From a virus: 26,249 bases of DNA. The number at the start of each line of letters is the position of its first letter. Position 1 is the stretch's first letter. This document shows, in pieces, positions 15,078 through 21,811 of this stretch. Position numbers and translations under genes: made by a program. The stretch is taken from IMG/VR virus record IMGVR_UViG_3300025010_000216, positions 1 to 26,249 of that record; one strand, 5' to 3'. The notes below the pieces were generated by a model. It worked only from the letters and a program-made list of their open reading frames with translations. It made no database searches and had not been told where the DNA came from.

Positions 15078-15848
15078 ATGGCACAAAAAAGCGTTAAAGG
15101 TTTTATTGTAGATGCACCACAAGTTTTAATTACTACTGAGGTTGGAGATAGTCATTTGGTAACTGCTTCCAGTGGAGAAGTTACTTTGGGTGGAGAGAGT
15201 TTAGAAATTGCTGGAGGTTGGAGTTTCTATAACCTTGCCGAGATAGATACAAAAAAATCTATTGAGATCAATTTAACAGACACTCAATGGGACTTAGATG
15301 CAATGAAATTAGTATCTGGTGGTACTAGGACAGTTGCAGCAGATGAAAGATATTATTTTGGCACCCCTTATACTATTTCAGCAAATAAAATTACTATACC
15401 TTTTGCAATAGTTGCAAGTTCTATTAGAATTAATGGTTATACTGAAGTTATTTTACCTGCCGCTGATGGTGAATTTAAAGTTACAATAACTCCTGGTGTT
15501 CCTGGTTCTACAGAAGTAGAATTTTTTGCTGGAACAACTGGAAAAGTATATCCTGCATATAAAGTAGCTACTGCCGCCACTACTGAAATTTTAACTGTTA
15601 AAACAACTGATTTTCCAAAAGCTGCTGCTCCTGTTGTTGTTCAGTTTCCTATTTATTCTGACGCTGATGCAGTAAATAGTACTATCATAGCATATGGACA
15701 ATTAGTTGTATATAAATGTAAATTAATGCCTGATTTTGGGTTTAGTGGAAGTTATAAATCAGCTAGTGAATTTTCTTTGAATTTAAAAGGATTAGACCCA
15801 CGGAGAACTGATAGTGCTATGTGGAAATTTAGTTATATCGCAGTTTAA
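15078..15848 (+). CDS. Major tail tube protein
   Basis: This 256-residue protein starts at ATG after AAGGAGG. It is beta-rich, beginning MAQKSVKGFIVDAPQVLIT, with a long acidic/neutral middle and the end SEFSLNLKGLDPRRTDSAMW, similar to tube proteins of long-tailed phages, whose last strands carry a conserved (L/F)KGLDP-like segment. It would polymerise into the hollow tail tube. Gene order (tail terminator before, chaperone after) supports this. Only one tube-like gene and no sheath gene are present, so a siphovirus tail is the simpler reading. Confidence 0.7.
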   Translation: MAQKSVKGFIVDAPQVLITTEVGDSHLVTASSGEVTLGGESLEIAGGWSFYNLAEIDTKKSIEINLTDTQWDLDAMKLVSGGTRTVAADERYYFGTPYTISANKITIPFAIVASSIRINGYTEVILPAADGEFKVTITPGVPGSTEVEFFAGTTGKVYPAYKVATAATTEILTVKTTDFPKAAAPVVVQFPIYSDADAVNSTIIAYGQLVVYKCKLMPDFGFSGSYKSASEFSLNLKGLDPRRTDSAMWKFSYIAV

Positions 15849-15863
15849 TTAATTTAATAAATT

Positions 15864-15900
15864 ATATAAAAGTAAAGATTATTACTCTTTACTTTTATAT
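15864..15900 (+). terminator. Strong hairpin downstream of tail tube gene
   Basis: 15864-15878 and 15886-15900 form a 15-base-pair stem centred on AAAAGTAAAG/CTTTACTTTT, loop of seven. The bases after it are mixed A/T, not a clean T-run, so termination may be partial. This would lower expression of the chaperone relative to the tube protein. Confidence 0.55.
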
Positions 15901-15921
15901 TACTAATAGGAGGATAATATT

Positions 15922-16131
15922 ATGTTTAAAGATAAAGAAATTAATAAAAATATTAATATCACCAAACCATTTGAAATAGGGCAAACAATTAAAATCGAAA
16001 ACATAGAGAAAAAAATTTTAGATATAGACAAAAATAATAATGTACTTGTTGATGTACAAATTATAGATAATCAAGGTAATCCTAAATTAGTTAAACAATG
16101 GTATTCAATGATATTAGTAGAATTAATTTAA
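15922..16131 (+). CDS. Small tail-region protein of unknown function
   Basis: This 69-residue, lysine/asparagine-rich protein starts at ATG after AGGAGG. The layout (IGQTIKIENIEKKILDIDKNNNVLVDVQI, then KQWYSMILVELI) looks like a small SH3- or OB-like beta barrel. It sits between tube and chaperone genes, 15 bases upstream of the latter. No family recognised. Confidence 0.45.
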   Translation: MFKDKEINKNINITKPFEIGQTIKIENIEKKILDIDKNNNVLVDVQIIDNQGNPKLVKQWYSMILVELI

Positions 16132-16146
16132 CAGGAGGTATTAAAT

Positions 16147-16473
16147 ATGCAAGAAAAACAAATACCTCTTGCGGAAAATGAATTTGAAATAGGTGGAAAT
16201 ATAATAAAAATAAAACCTGTTAAATTAAAATATATTGTTGATGGGTTTTATGGTTATTATATGTTGTTAAAAAAATTAGGTCTAATGAAATTATTATCAT
16301 ATGCAGATGGGAAAGATGTTTTTAATAAATTTTTACTTGCTGTATTTGATAATAATCAAGATATTATTGATATTTTTTTAGAAGAATTAAATGAAATAAA
16401 AATGAAAGAATTAATAAATATGATTCAAAATGTTAATGAGTTAGAGGATGAAGAAGACTCAAAAAACGTGTAA
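16147..16473 (+). CDS. Tail assembly chaperone, short form (G-like)
   Basis: This 108-residue protein starts at ATG after AGGAGG. It is helical with an acidic end (ELEDEEDSKNV) and stops at TAA 16471. Together with the frameshifted extension described next it matches the lambda G/GT arrangement in which the short chaperone is made in excess and the longer form recruits tail tube subunits onto the tape measure. The identification rests on the slippery site and gene position more than on sequence similarity. Confidence 0.75.
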   Translation: MQEKQIPLAENEFEIGGNIIKIKPVKLKYIVDGFYGYYMLLKKLGLMKLLSYADGKDVFNKFLLAVFDNNQDIIDIFLEELNEIKMKELINMIQNVNELEDEEDSKNV

Positions 16474-16787
16474 AGGGTGGTAAAACTGTTGAAGAATTTA
16501 CCACCCGTAGAGGAATTGCATTAATATTTACTCATGTTGGCGGTCTTACTGAAGATGATATATTAGATATGACATATATTTTATATAGGGATGTGATTAA
16601 TGAATTAGCAATAAAATTTAATTATGAGTGTGTATGTCATATATTAGCAAATCCATATGCAAAAGATTCTAGTAAATTAATTGATAAATCTAATCCATTT
16701 AATATTAGTACAAAGAAGAATAATAAACCAAAACGATTAACATTAAAAGATTTAGCTAATGCTGGATTAGATGTATCAAATAGTTAA
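16147..16787 (+). CDS. Tail assembly chaperone, -1 frameshift form (GT-like)
   Basis: The coding path is 16147-16467 joined to 16467-16787, giving about 213 residues. The upstream frame ends at TAA 16471. The -1 frame is open from the slippery site and continues CGT GTA AAG (RVKGGKTVEEFTTRRGIAL) through the ATG at 16569 to the stop at 16785. The ATG at 16569 has no ribosome site, which supports expression by frameshifting. The extension ends in a basic tail (KKNNKPKRLTLKDLANAGL). In siphoviruses this form binds the tape-measure protein, but no tape-measure gene follows here. Confidence 0.8.
16461..16506 (+). promoter_or_regulatory. Programmed -1 ribosomal frameshift site
   Basis: The heptamer A AAA AAC (16461-16467) is in the exact frame needed for tandem -1 slippage. 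Seven bases later GGGTGGTAAA (16475-16484) pairs perfectly with TTTACCACCC (16497-16506), a ten-base-pair stimulatory stem with a 12-base loop. The zero-frame stop (16471-16473) lies in the spacer. Confidence 0.9.
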
Positions 16788-16807
16788 TTAAATTAATAAA
16801 ATAATTG

Positions 16808-16813
16808 TATAAT
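16808..16813 (+). promoter_or_regulatory. -10 element before RNA copy 2
   Basis: TATAAT lies in the same context as in the promoter of copy 1 (AAAATAATTGTATAATA) and at the same six-base distance from AGGGA. The -35 position (16785-16790) reads TAATTA, a poor match, and overlaps the chaperone stop codon. Promoter activity is therefore less certain than for copy 1. Confidence 0.5.
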
Positions 16814-16819
16814 ATATTT

Positions 16820-16879
16820 AGGGATAGATATGAATTAGCTATTCATATTGAAAAGGCAATATCCGAGTTGCTCTTCCCT
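16820..16879 (+). ncRNA. 60-nt three-way-junction RNA, copy 2
   Basis: Closing stem AGGGA (16820-16824) with TCCCT (16875-16879); second stem ATATGAAT (16828-16835) with ATTCATAT (16841-16848) plus a G-T pair; third stem GGCAA (16855-16859) with TTGCT (16868-16872). The GAAAA linker and UCCGA loop core match copy 1, while stem bases differ and still pair. Unlike copy 1, it is not followed by an endonuclease gene. Confidence 0.65.
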
Positions 16880-17157
16880 ATTGTATATTTTTATATGAGA
16901 AAAGAAAGTGGTAATAAGTATGAGTAGTAGATGTTCAGGGACAGAACCTAGTTTAAAGACTGGTAGTTTATTGTAGCTAGATAAGAAAGGTTAGATGTAA
17001 AAATTTAATTGTGTTCCAAACTTCGCTTTTATATTAATTTTAACTTTGTAAAACTCTTATATATTAAGGTTTTTAGAAAGTGAAAATTAATATAAACAAA
17101 ACAATTATATAAAAAAATAATTCCATAATTATTTTACAAAAAGAAAGGAATGATACT
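16880..17157. other. Gene-poor stretch after RNA copy 2
   Basis: There is no convincing gene here. An 18-codon ATG frame at 16920 lacks a ribosome site. A 13-base inverted repeat, TTATATTAATTTT near 17029 and its complement near 17080, encloses a smaller A/T hairpin. In related phages the tape-measure gene would be expected here, so the stretch may mark a deletion or rearrangement. Confidence 0.4.
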
Positions 17158-17466
17158 ATGATCGGAAATTTATCTCACTCAGGCTACCTATCCTCAATTC
17201 ACAAAGATAATTTAACACCATTTCATACTACCACAGTCGCAAATGAATTAATAACTTTCACAGATCAAAACAATAACCCCTATCCTCTCAATTCATTAAC
17301 TATTGAAGCAAATAATACAGATTTATATATCCAAATTTTACCTTCTGAATTTGTATTGCATATATCTGCTGGAAATTCAGTTTCTATTGATTATTATAGT
17401 ATAAAACAAATTAAAGTTTTAGGTAATTTAGGTCAGGATATAAAATGGTATGGATTATATTTCTAA
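17158..17466 (+). CDS. Small tail/fibre-region protein
   Basis: This 102-residue protein starts at ATG after AGAAAGGAATG. It is beta-rich, with no charged clusters, transmembrane segments or cysteines. Segments LYIQILPSEFVLHISAGNSVSIDYYSIKQIKVLG fit a small beta-sandwich of the type found next to baseplate and fibre genes. The first 40 codons use more C-ending codons than neighbours. Its place before the collar protein suggests a tip or fibre accessory role. No family recognised. Confidence 0.45.
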   Translation: MIGNLSHSGYLSSIHKDNLTPFHTTTVANELITFTDQNNNPYPLNSLTIEANNTDLYIQILPSEFVLHISAGNSVSIDYYSIKQIKVLGNLGQDIKWYGLYF

Positions 17467-17486
17467 TAGAAAGGATGTTAATTTAA

Positions 17487-19118
17487 ATGCCTATAAGTAA
17501 TAAAAATAATGCTAATAATTTATCTGGTTCAAAATTAAAAATAAATTCTGGAACTATTATAAAACCAACAATAACTTATAATACAGGTTTAGGAACAATT
17601 ACAATAAGTGAAGGTATTTTTAGATTATATAATACAACTAATTATACTGGTTTAATAACAGAACATATTATTCCAGAAACAACACTAGCAACTACTGATA
17701 TGGTTACAAACTATCTTATTGCTCAGTATAACGATGGTAATCCGCAATATGCTATCACTCTTGATTTATTAGACATTAATTGGTCTAATAATACTCCTGT
17801 ATATACTGTTGCTCGCATAGGTGATGGTATTTCTGTAATTGATTGGGATGAACCTGGACTTGGGTTATCAAATAAAATTCACAGACGATTAATTGAAACA
17901 AGAAGGTTTGAGAGAGCATCTGGACTTACTATAGGAATATCAGAAACTAGAAATATTATTATAAATACAGGAAAAGCATGGGAAGGATCGTATAGTAGTA
18001 GTTTTCCAACAGTAGATTCAAGTATAGATACAATGCTTTTATGGGTGAATAATGGTGACGGCACATTTTCTAATAGCATTGTAACTCAATTTCCAAATAC
18101 TCAATATGATCCTAAAACTGGTACATTATCAACTCTTACAGATGGTAAATATGCTGTAATATGGGTATATCGTTGTATGTGTAGGCCAGATATAGATTCT
18201 GCACGAATACATATATTTCTTTATGATATTGATGCTAGTTTAGATCAAGCAAAAGCATGTCAACCACCTGAAATCCCACAAGTAGTCGCAACAAATGCGA
18301 TGCTTGTTGGTAAAATTATTGTGCAAAAAGGATCAGATACGCCAATTCAAATTGATTCAGCATTTCAAACTTTATTTGCTCCTGCTTCTGCTTCCAACGG
18401 TGTGGTAATAGGTTCAGTTCAAATGTTTGCTGGTTCAATAGCACCGTCAGGATATTTGATGTGCCAGGGTCAATCTATATCAAGATCGACATATACTGCA
18501 TTATATAATGTAATTGGAAATACATATGGTATAGGTGACGGTAGTACAACATTCCAATTACCAGATTTAAGAAGTAGATTTCCAATTGGTGCTGGACAAA
18601 GTACGTTTACTTCTACGTTTGCTAATACTGATGTTAATGTTTCAACCAATGAAATAACTGTATCGGATAATGATAGTTTATATACTGATTCTACTGTAGT
18701 TCTAAGTACTACTGGCACAGCACCATCTCCATTATCTGTAGGAACAACTTATTATGTTATAAAAATTTCATCTACAAGTATTAAATTAGCAACAACTTAT
18801 GCTAATGCAATTGCTGGTATAGCTATTGATATAACTACGCAAGGCATTGGCAATCATACATTAACGGTTACATATACAGATCGTGTATTAGGTAGTGTTG
18901 GTGGAGAAGAGAAACATGGACTAACTGTTAGTGAAATGCCAAGTCATACACATAATTATACAGATAACTATGGTGTGCAAAACTTAGAAGCAATATTTAA
19001 TAATGGCAACGCCACAGATGAAATAGAAAGAACCGAAACAACAACTTCAACGGGTGGAAGTCTGGCTCATAATAACACTCCATTGTATACTGTTCTTAAT
19101 TATATAATTAAATATTAA
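17487..19118 (+). CDS. Tail fibre protein with phage tail collar (MDTP-type) domain
   Basis: This 543-residue protein starts at ATG after AAAGGATG. Residues 1-300 form a virion-anchoring region. From about residue 309 comes a tail collar domain: GSVQMFAGSIAPSGYLMCQG, then GIGDGSTTFQLPDLRSRFPIG, and at the end MPSHTHNY and NNTPLYTVLNYIIKY, all classic for the family. Between RFPIGAG and VGGEEKHG lies an inserted beta module of about 75 residues (GTTYYVIKISSTSIKLATTY and onward) that resembles a mobile module found in many phage structural proteins. The protein probably contacts the host surface. A terminator follows. Confidence 0.8.
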   Translation: MPISNKNNANNLSGSKLKINSGTIIKPTITYNTGLGTITISEGIFRLYNTTNYTGLITEHIIPETTLATTDMVTNYLIAQYNDGNPQYAITLDLLDINWSNNTPVYTVARIGDGISVIDWDEPGLGLSNKIHRRLIETRRFERASGLTIGISETRNIIINTGKAWEGSYSSSFPTVDSSIDTMLLWVNNGDGTFSNSIVTQFPNTQYDPKTGTLSTLTDGKYAVIWVYRCMCRPDIDSARIHIFLYDIDASLDQAKACQPPEIPQVVATNAMLVGKIIVQKGSDTPIQIDSAFQTLFAPASASNGVVIGSVQMFAGSIAPSGYLMCQGQSISRSTYTALYNVIGNTYGIGDGSTTFQLPDLRSRFPIGAGQSTFTSTFANTDVNVSTNEITVSDNDSLYTDSTVVLSTTGTAPSPLSVGTTYYVIKISSTSIKLATTYANAIAGIAIDITTQGIGNHTLTVTYTDRVLGSVGGEEKHGLTVSEMPSHTHNYTDNYGVQNLEAIFNNGNATDEIERTETTTSTGGSLAHNNTPLYTVLNYIIKY

Positions 19119-19154
19119 AAAGGAAATAAATATGATTTAGATAAGATTAAATTG

Positions 19155-19192
19155 GAGTAGGAATTGGTTTATACCTTACCTACTCTTTTTTA
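19155..19192 (+). terminator. Rho-independent terminator
   Basis: GAGTAGG (19155-19161) pairs with CCTACTC (19179-19185), with an inner GGT/ACC pairing, followed by TTTTTTATTT. It ends the collar fibre transcript. Confidence 0.75.
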
Positions 19193-19339
19193 TTTGCAAT
19201 ATATAAATAAAAACGTAATTTCATCACGATTTTGGTGTTCGGAAAGTGTTGATTTTATTGGGTTTGTGTTTTTGTGAAATTATTGTATTATTATATATTA
19301 TTTTAAAACTAAATATAAATAAAAAAGAAGGTGATATTT

Positions 19340-19723
19340 TTGACAGCATTTAATTTTCATCCTGGTAAAATAGGAATTGATCAAACTATACCTGGGACAA
19401 CTAATGCTATAGTAAATAAAGATGTATCAGGAAATGAAATTTTTACAATTATTAATCCTGCTTATACTCAACAAGTAGGCAATATACTTCAAGAGCAATT
19501 AACCGAAACTGATGCTGTGGCAAATGTTTTAACTTTTTCTACTAATATTTCAACAATTGAACTATATAATACTGATGCAGTAAATACAGGAGTATTTAAT
19601 GTAAATGGAATAGATATTACTGTCCCTCCAGAAAAATATTTTAAAGCAGATATTGGTGGTACTCCTAGTGAAGAAGTTACTATATCTGGTGCAACAACTT
19701 ATATAGTTTCAAGATACGAATAA
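19340..19723 (+). CDS. Virion-associated protein of unknown function
   Basis: The GTG at 19331 lies within the ribosome site GAAGGTGAT, so TTG 19340 is the likelier start (127 residues, MTAFNFHPGK). The protein looks beta-rich throughout, with glycine/threonine-rich strands and an end ISGATTYIVSRYE. It precedes the beta-helix spike gene by 22 bases and is likely co-translated with it, suggesting an adaptor or fibre-attachment role. I do not recognise the family. Confidence 0.45.
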   Translation: MTAFNFHPGKIGIDQTIPGTTNAIVNKDVSGNEIFTIINPAYTQQVGNILQEQLTETDAVANVLTFSTNISTIELYNTDAVNTGVFNVNGIDITVPPEKYFKADIGGTPSEEVTISGATTYIVSRYE

Positions 19724-19745
19724 TAAAATAAAAAGAGGTGAAAAT

Positions 19746-20807
19746 ATGGGTTACGGAGATAATGTTAATTTAATAAATGTCGGTGTAAGTAAATCTGATT
19801 TTAATAATTTAGTTGAATCTGCTAAGGTTGAACCAAGTAATTATTTGTATGTTGGTAAAAATGGTAATGATACAACTGGCAATGGTGGTGCAAATAAACC
19901 TTATTTAACAGTAAGTAAAGCAATTACAGAAGCTACATCTGGAACTACTTTATTTATATTTCCTGGTACATATACTGAAGATATAACATTAAAAGCAGGA
20001 ATTAATATGGTTGCTCCTGCAAAATTTTCTGTTTATATTAAAGGAAAAGTTACTGTTAATATGATTGGAACAGTATATGCTGAGAAAATTATATTTAAAA
20101 ATGATACTGATATTGTAATTGATTTTAAAGGAACTGGTGCTCAAAATTTACAAATGTTAATGTGTAATGTGGAAAGTTTAACTGGAAACAATGCAAATGC
20201 TATTAGTTATACTAATACTAATGCTAGTAGTAAAATATCTATTTCTGATGGAGTTATAACGGTTTATACATCATCTGGTGGAGCAAAGGCATTTTCTAGT
20301 GTATCAACTGCATATGGTACTGTATTATTAGATAAAACAACTTGTCAAATATTAGATGATATAGATAATATTTGCTTAGATATTGCAGGACATATTAATT
20401 TTGTACATACACAAGATCAAATTAAAGGTCAAATAGTAGTATCTGATTCTGCTAGTATAACTTTTGCTATTTTGACAATGACTACTGGAACAGTACCAGT
20501 TTTTATTACAAATTCTAGTGGAATTAGTACCATATCAGAAATTGTTGCTGTGACTACCTCTACTCCTTGTTTTTCTGGATCGGGGATCATGGTCTACATG
20601 GCAATTATTTACGCTGGAACGGGCGTGTCTGGAGCATCAACTTTATCTGGTGGTCTTGGAGCAATTCCGTTAACAATGGCACCAATTAGATTAAGACAAG
20701 GTGTATTGACTACTGGGATTAATGATGGAACATTTGAATATAATGGTACGGATCTTTTCTTTAGTAAGGGAACGACACGTTATAAAGTAACTATGAGTGC
20801 TGTTTAA
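19746..20807 (+). CDS. Beta-helix tail spike/fibre protein
   Basis: This 353-residue protein starts at ATG after AAGAGGTG. The N-terminal 30 residues would attach to the virion. Residues 33-95 read YLYVGKNGNDTTGNGGANKP...AITEATSGTTLFIFPGTYTEDI, the entry motif of right-handed parallel beta-helix (pectate-lyase-like, DUF1565-type) proteins. Repeating short strands with T/S/N turns continue to about 300. The C-terminus, GTFEYNGTDLFFSKGTTRYK, resembles fibre tips. No catalytic acid triplet could be assigned, so polysaccharide cleavage is not claimed. Codons around 20575-20640 are markedly richer in G+C. Confidence 0.7.
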   Translation: MGYGDNVNLINVGVSKSDFNNLVESAKVEPSNYLYVGKNGNDTTGNGGANKPYLTVSKAITEATSGTTLFIFPGTYTEDITLKAGINMVAPAKFSVYIKGKVTVNMIGTVYAEKIIFKNDTDIVIDFKGTGAQNLQMLMCNVESLTGNNANAISYTNTNASSKISISDGVITVYTSSGGAKAFSSVSTAYGTVLLDKTTCQILDDIDNICLDIAGHINFVHTQDQIKGQIVVSDSASITFAILTMTTGTVPVFITNSSGISTISEIVAVTTSTPCFSGSGIMVYMAIIYAGTGVSGASTLSGGLGAIPLTMAPIRLRQGVLTTGINDGTFEYNGTDLFFSKGTTRYKVTMSAV

Positions 20808-20848
20808 TTATATTAAATAATAAAATAATATAAAATTTATATGTAATT

Positions 20849-20902
20849 AAATAAAAGACTCTGCTATTAATATTATCTATTATTTAGCAGAGTCTTTTAT
20901 TT
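20849..20902 (+). terminator. Strong Rho-independent terminator
   Basis: 20849-20866 pairs over about 18 bases with 20885-20902 (core AAAGACTCTGCTA with its complement), followed by T-rich sequence. The A-run on the left arm could make it act in both directions. It marks the end of the structural block. Confidence 0.85.
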
Positions 20903-20903
20903 T

Positions 20904-21003
20904 GTAAGCAGATTGATTAAGATTTTGCTAACAAATTAATTGTTAACATAAGTAAATTAAAATTGTTTCAATTCCCTACGGGAAGTAGATTCAATCTGCT
21001 TGT
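20904..21003 (+). ncRNA. Candidate structured element closed by an 11-bp stem
   Basis: AAGCAGATTGA (20906-20916) pairs perfectly with TCAATCTGCTT (20991-21001), extended by two G-T pairs. Inside are TAACAA/TTGTTA (20929-20934 with 20940-20945) and TTCCC/GGGAA (20972-20976 with 20980-20984, loop TAC). It lies between a terminator and the resolvase-like gene. No clear promoter was found, so it could be an RNA or a DNA site. Confidence 0.4.
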
Positions 21004-21072
21004 ATTAATGGTTAGTATATATGATTAGTAATAGGTTGTCAAGTGGATTTAAAAATTAGATGTATTTAAGGA

Positions 21073-21651
21073 GTGATATTTATTTCAAATGTATTAAAAT
21101 TAGTTAGTCCTATACCAGTTTCAGTGAACCATTTTTTAAAACCAAGAGCATTTATTTCAAAAGGTAAAGCAATGGTAACTATGTATGAAACTGCTGATGC
21201 AAAGAATTATAAAAAAGAATTTAGTAAATATGTTAAAGAACAAGTAAAACTACAGAATTGGTCATTAACTCCTAATAAGACACAACATTTTTATATTGAT
21301 TGTGTTTTTTATTTTGAAAGAACAGATCAAGACCCAAATAACTATTTCAAATTACCACTTGATGCTATTACTGATACACAATTAATTTGGCAAGATGATA
21401 ATATTACATTGGAAAGGGTTCAAGGAATATTATATGATGTTAAAAATCCTAGACTTGAAATGACAATTTATCCTGTTTCCTATAAAGGAATATTTTCTAA
21501 TCAAGAACATTTAGATAATTTTAAATCTAATTGCATCCAATGTAGTAAATATAAAGATGGCAGATGTAGTATTTTAGTAAAAAGTTTAGAAGGAAGAATT
21601 ATTGAAGAAGTTAAAGATTTAGTTTGTAGTAAGTTTAAAATGAAAAATTAA
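21073..21651 (+). CDS. RusA-like Holliday junction resolvase
   Basis: The frame opens at GTG 21073, but this overlaps the ribosome site AAGGAGTGAT; an ATT at 21082 (MSNVLKLVSPIP) is better spaced. The core has FERTDQDPNNYFKLPLDAIT and WQDDN, matching the D-x-D...K...D pattern of RusA, with D85, D87, K93, D97 and D108/D109 (numbered from 21073) as candidate metal ligands. RusA enzymes cut four-way junctions in recombination and debranch DNA before packaging. The C-terminal 45 residues add C-x-x-C, then two further cysteines (CIQCSKYKDGRC, VCSKF), a possible zinc-binding tail not present in the E. coli enzyme. Confidence 0.75.
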   Translation: MIFISNVLKLVSPIPVSVNHFLKPRAFISKGKAMVTMYETADAKNYKKEFSKYVKEQVKLQNWSLTPNKTQHFYIDCVFYFERTDQDPNNYFKLPLDAITDTQLIWQDDNITLERVQGILYDVKNPRLEMTIYPVSYKGIFSNQEHLDNFKSNCIQCSKYKDGRCSILVKSLEGRIIEEVKDLVCSKFKMKN

Positions 21652-21743
21652 CACATTACTAATATAATTATCAAAGCATAGTGATTGCGACAAGATAAGT
21701 AGTTTTTTCTATATTATTTTATATTTATTTTATCACTTATAAA

Positions 21744-21752
21744 TGGTATAAT
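21744..21752 (+). promoter_or_regulatory. Extended -10 promoter
   Basis: TGGTATAAT fits an extended -10 element (TGnTATAAT). No good -35 is seen at the usual distance (TTTATT). It would start transcription about 50 bases before the coiled-coil gene at 21812. Confidence 0.55.
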
Positions 21753-21811
21753 ATTTTTAAATAAAACATATAATACTATAATATTATACAAATAGAGGTG
21801 ATAATAATAAA

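Noticed and set aside
16569-16787. Separate gene starting at ATG 16569
   Set aside because: It has no ribosome site, and its frame is open back to the slippery heptamer, so it is the frameshift extension of the chaperone.
16920-16976. 18-codon ATG frame (MSSRCSGTEPSLKTGSLL) after RNA copy 2
   Set aside because: There is no ribosome site before it and the sequence around it looks non-coding.
19193-19339. Structured RNA between the collar fibre terminator and the next gene
   Set aside because: Only one short arm pair (TAATTTCA with TGAAATTA) is evident, which is not enough in such A/T-rich DNA.
20955-21000. Possible CRISPR repeat-like sequence with a TTCCC/GGGAA hairpin
   Set aside because: It occurs only once, with no second repeat or spacer at the expected distance; it fits better as part of the stem-closed element.
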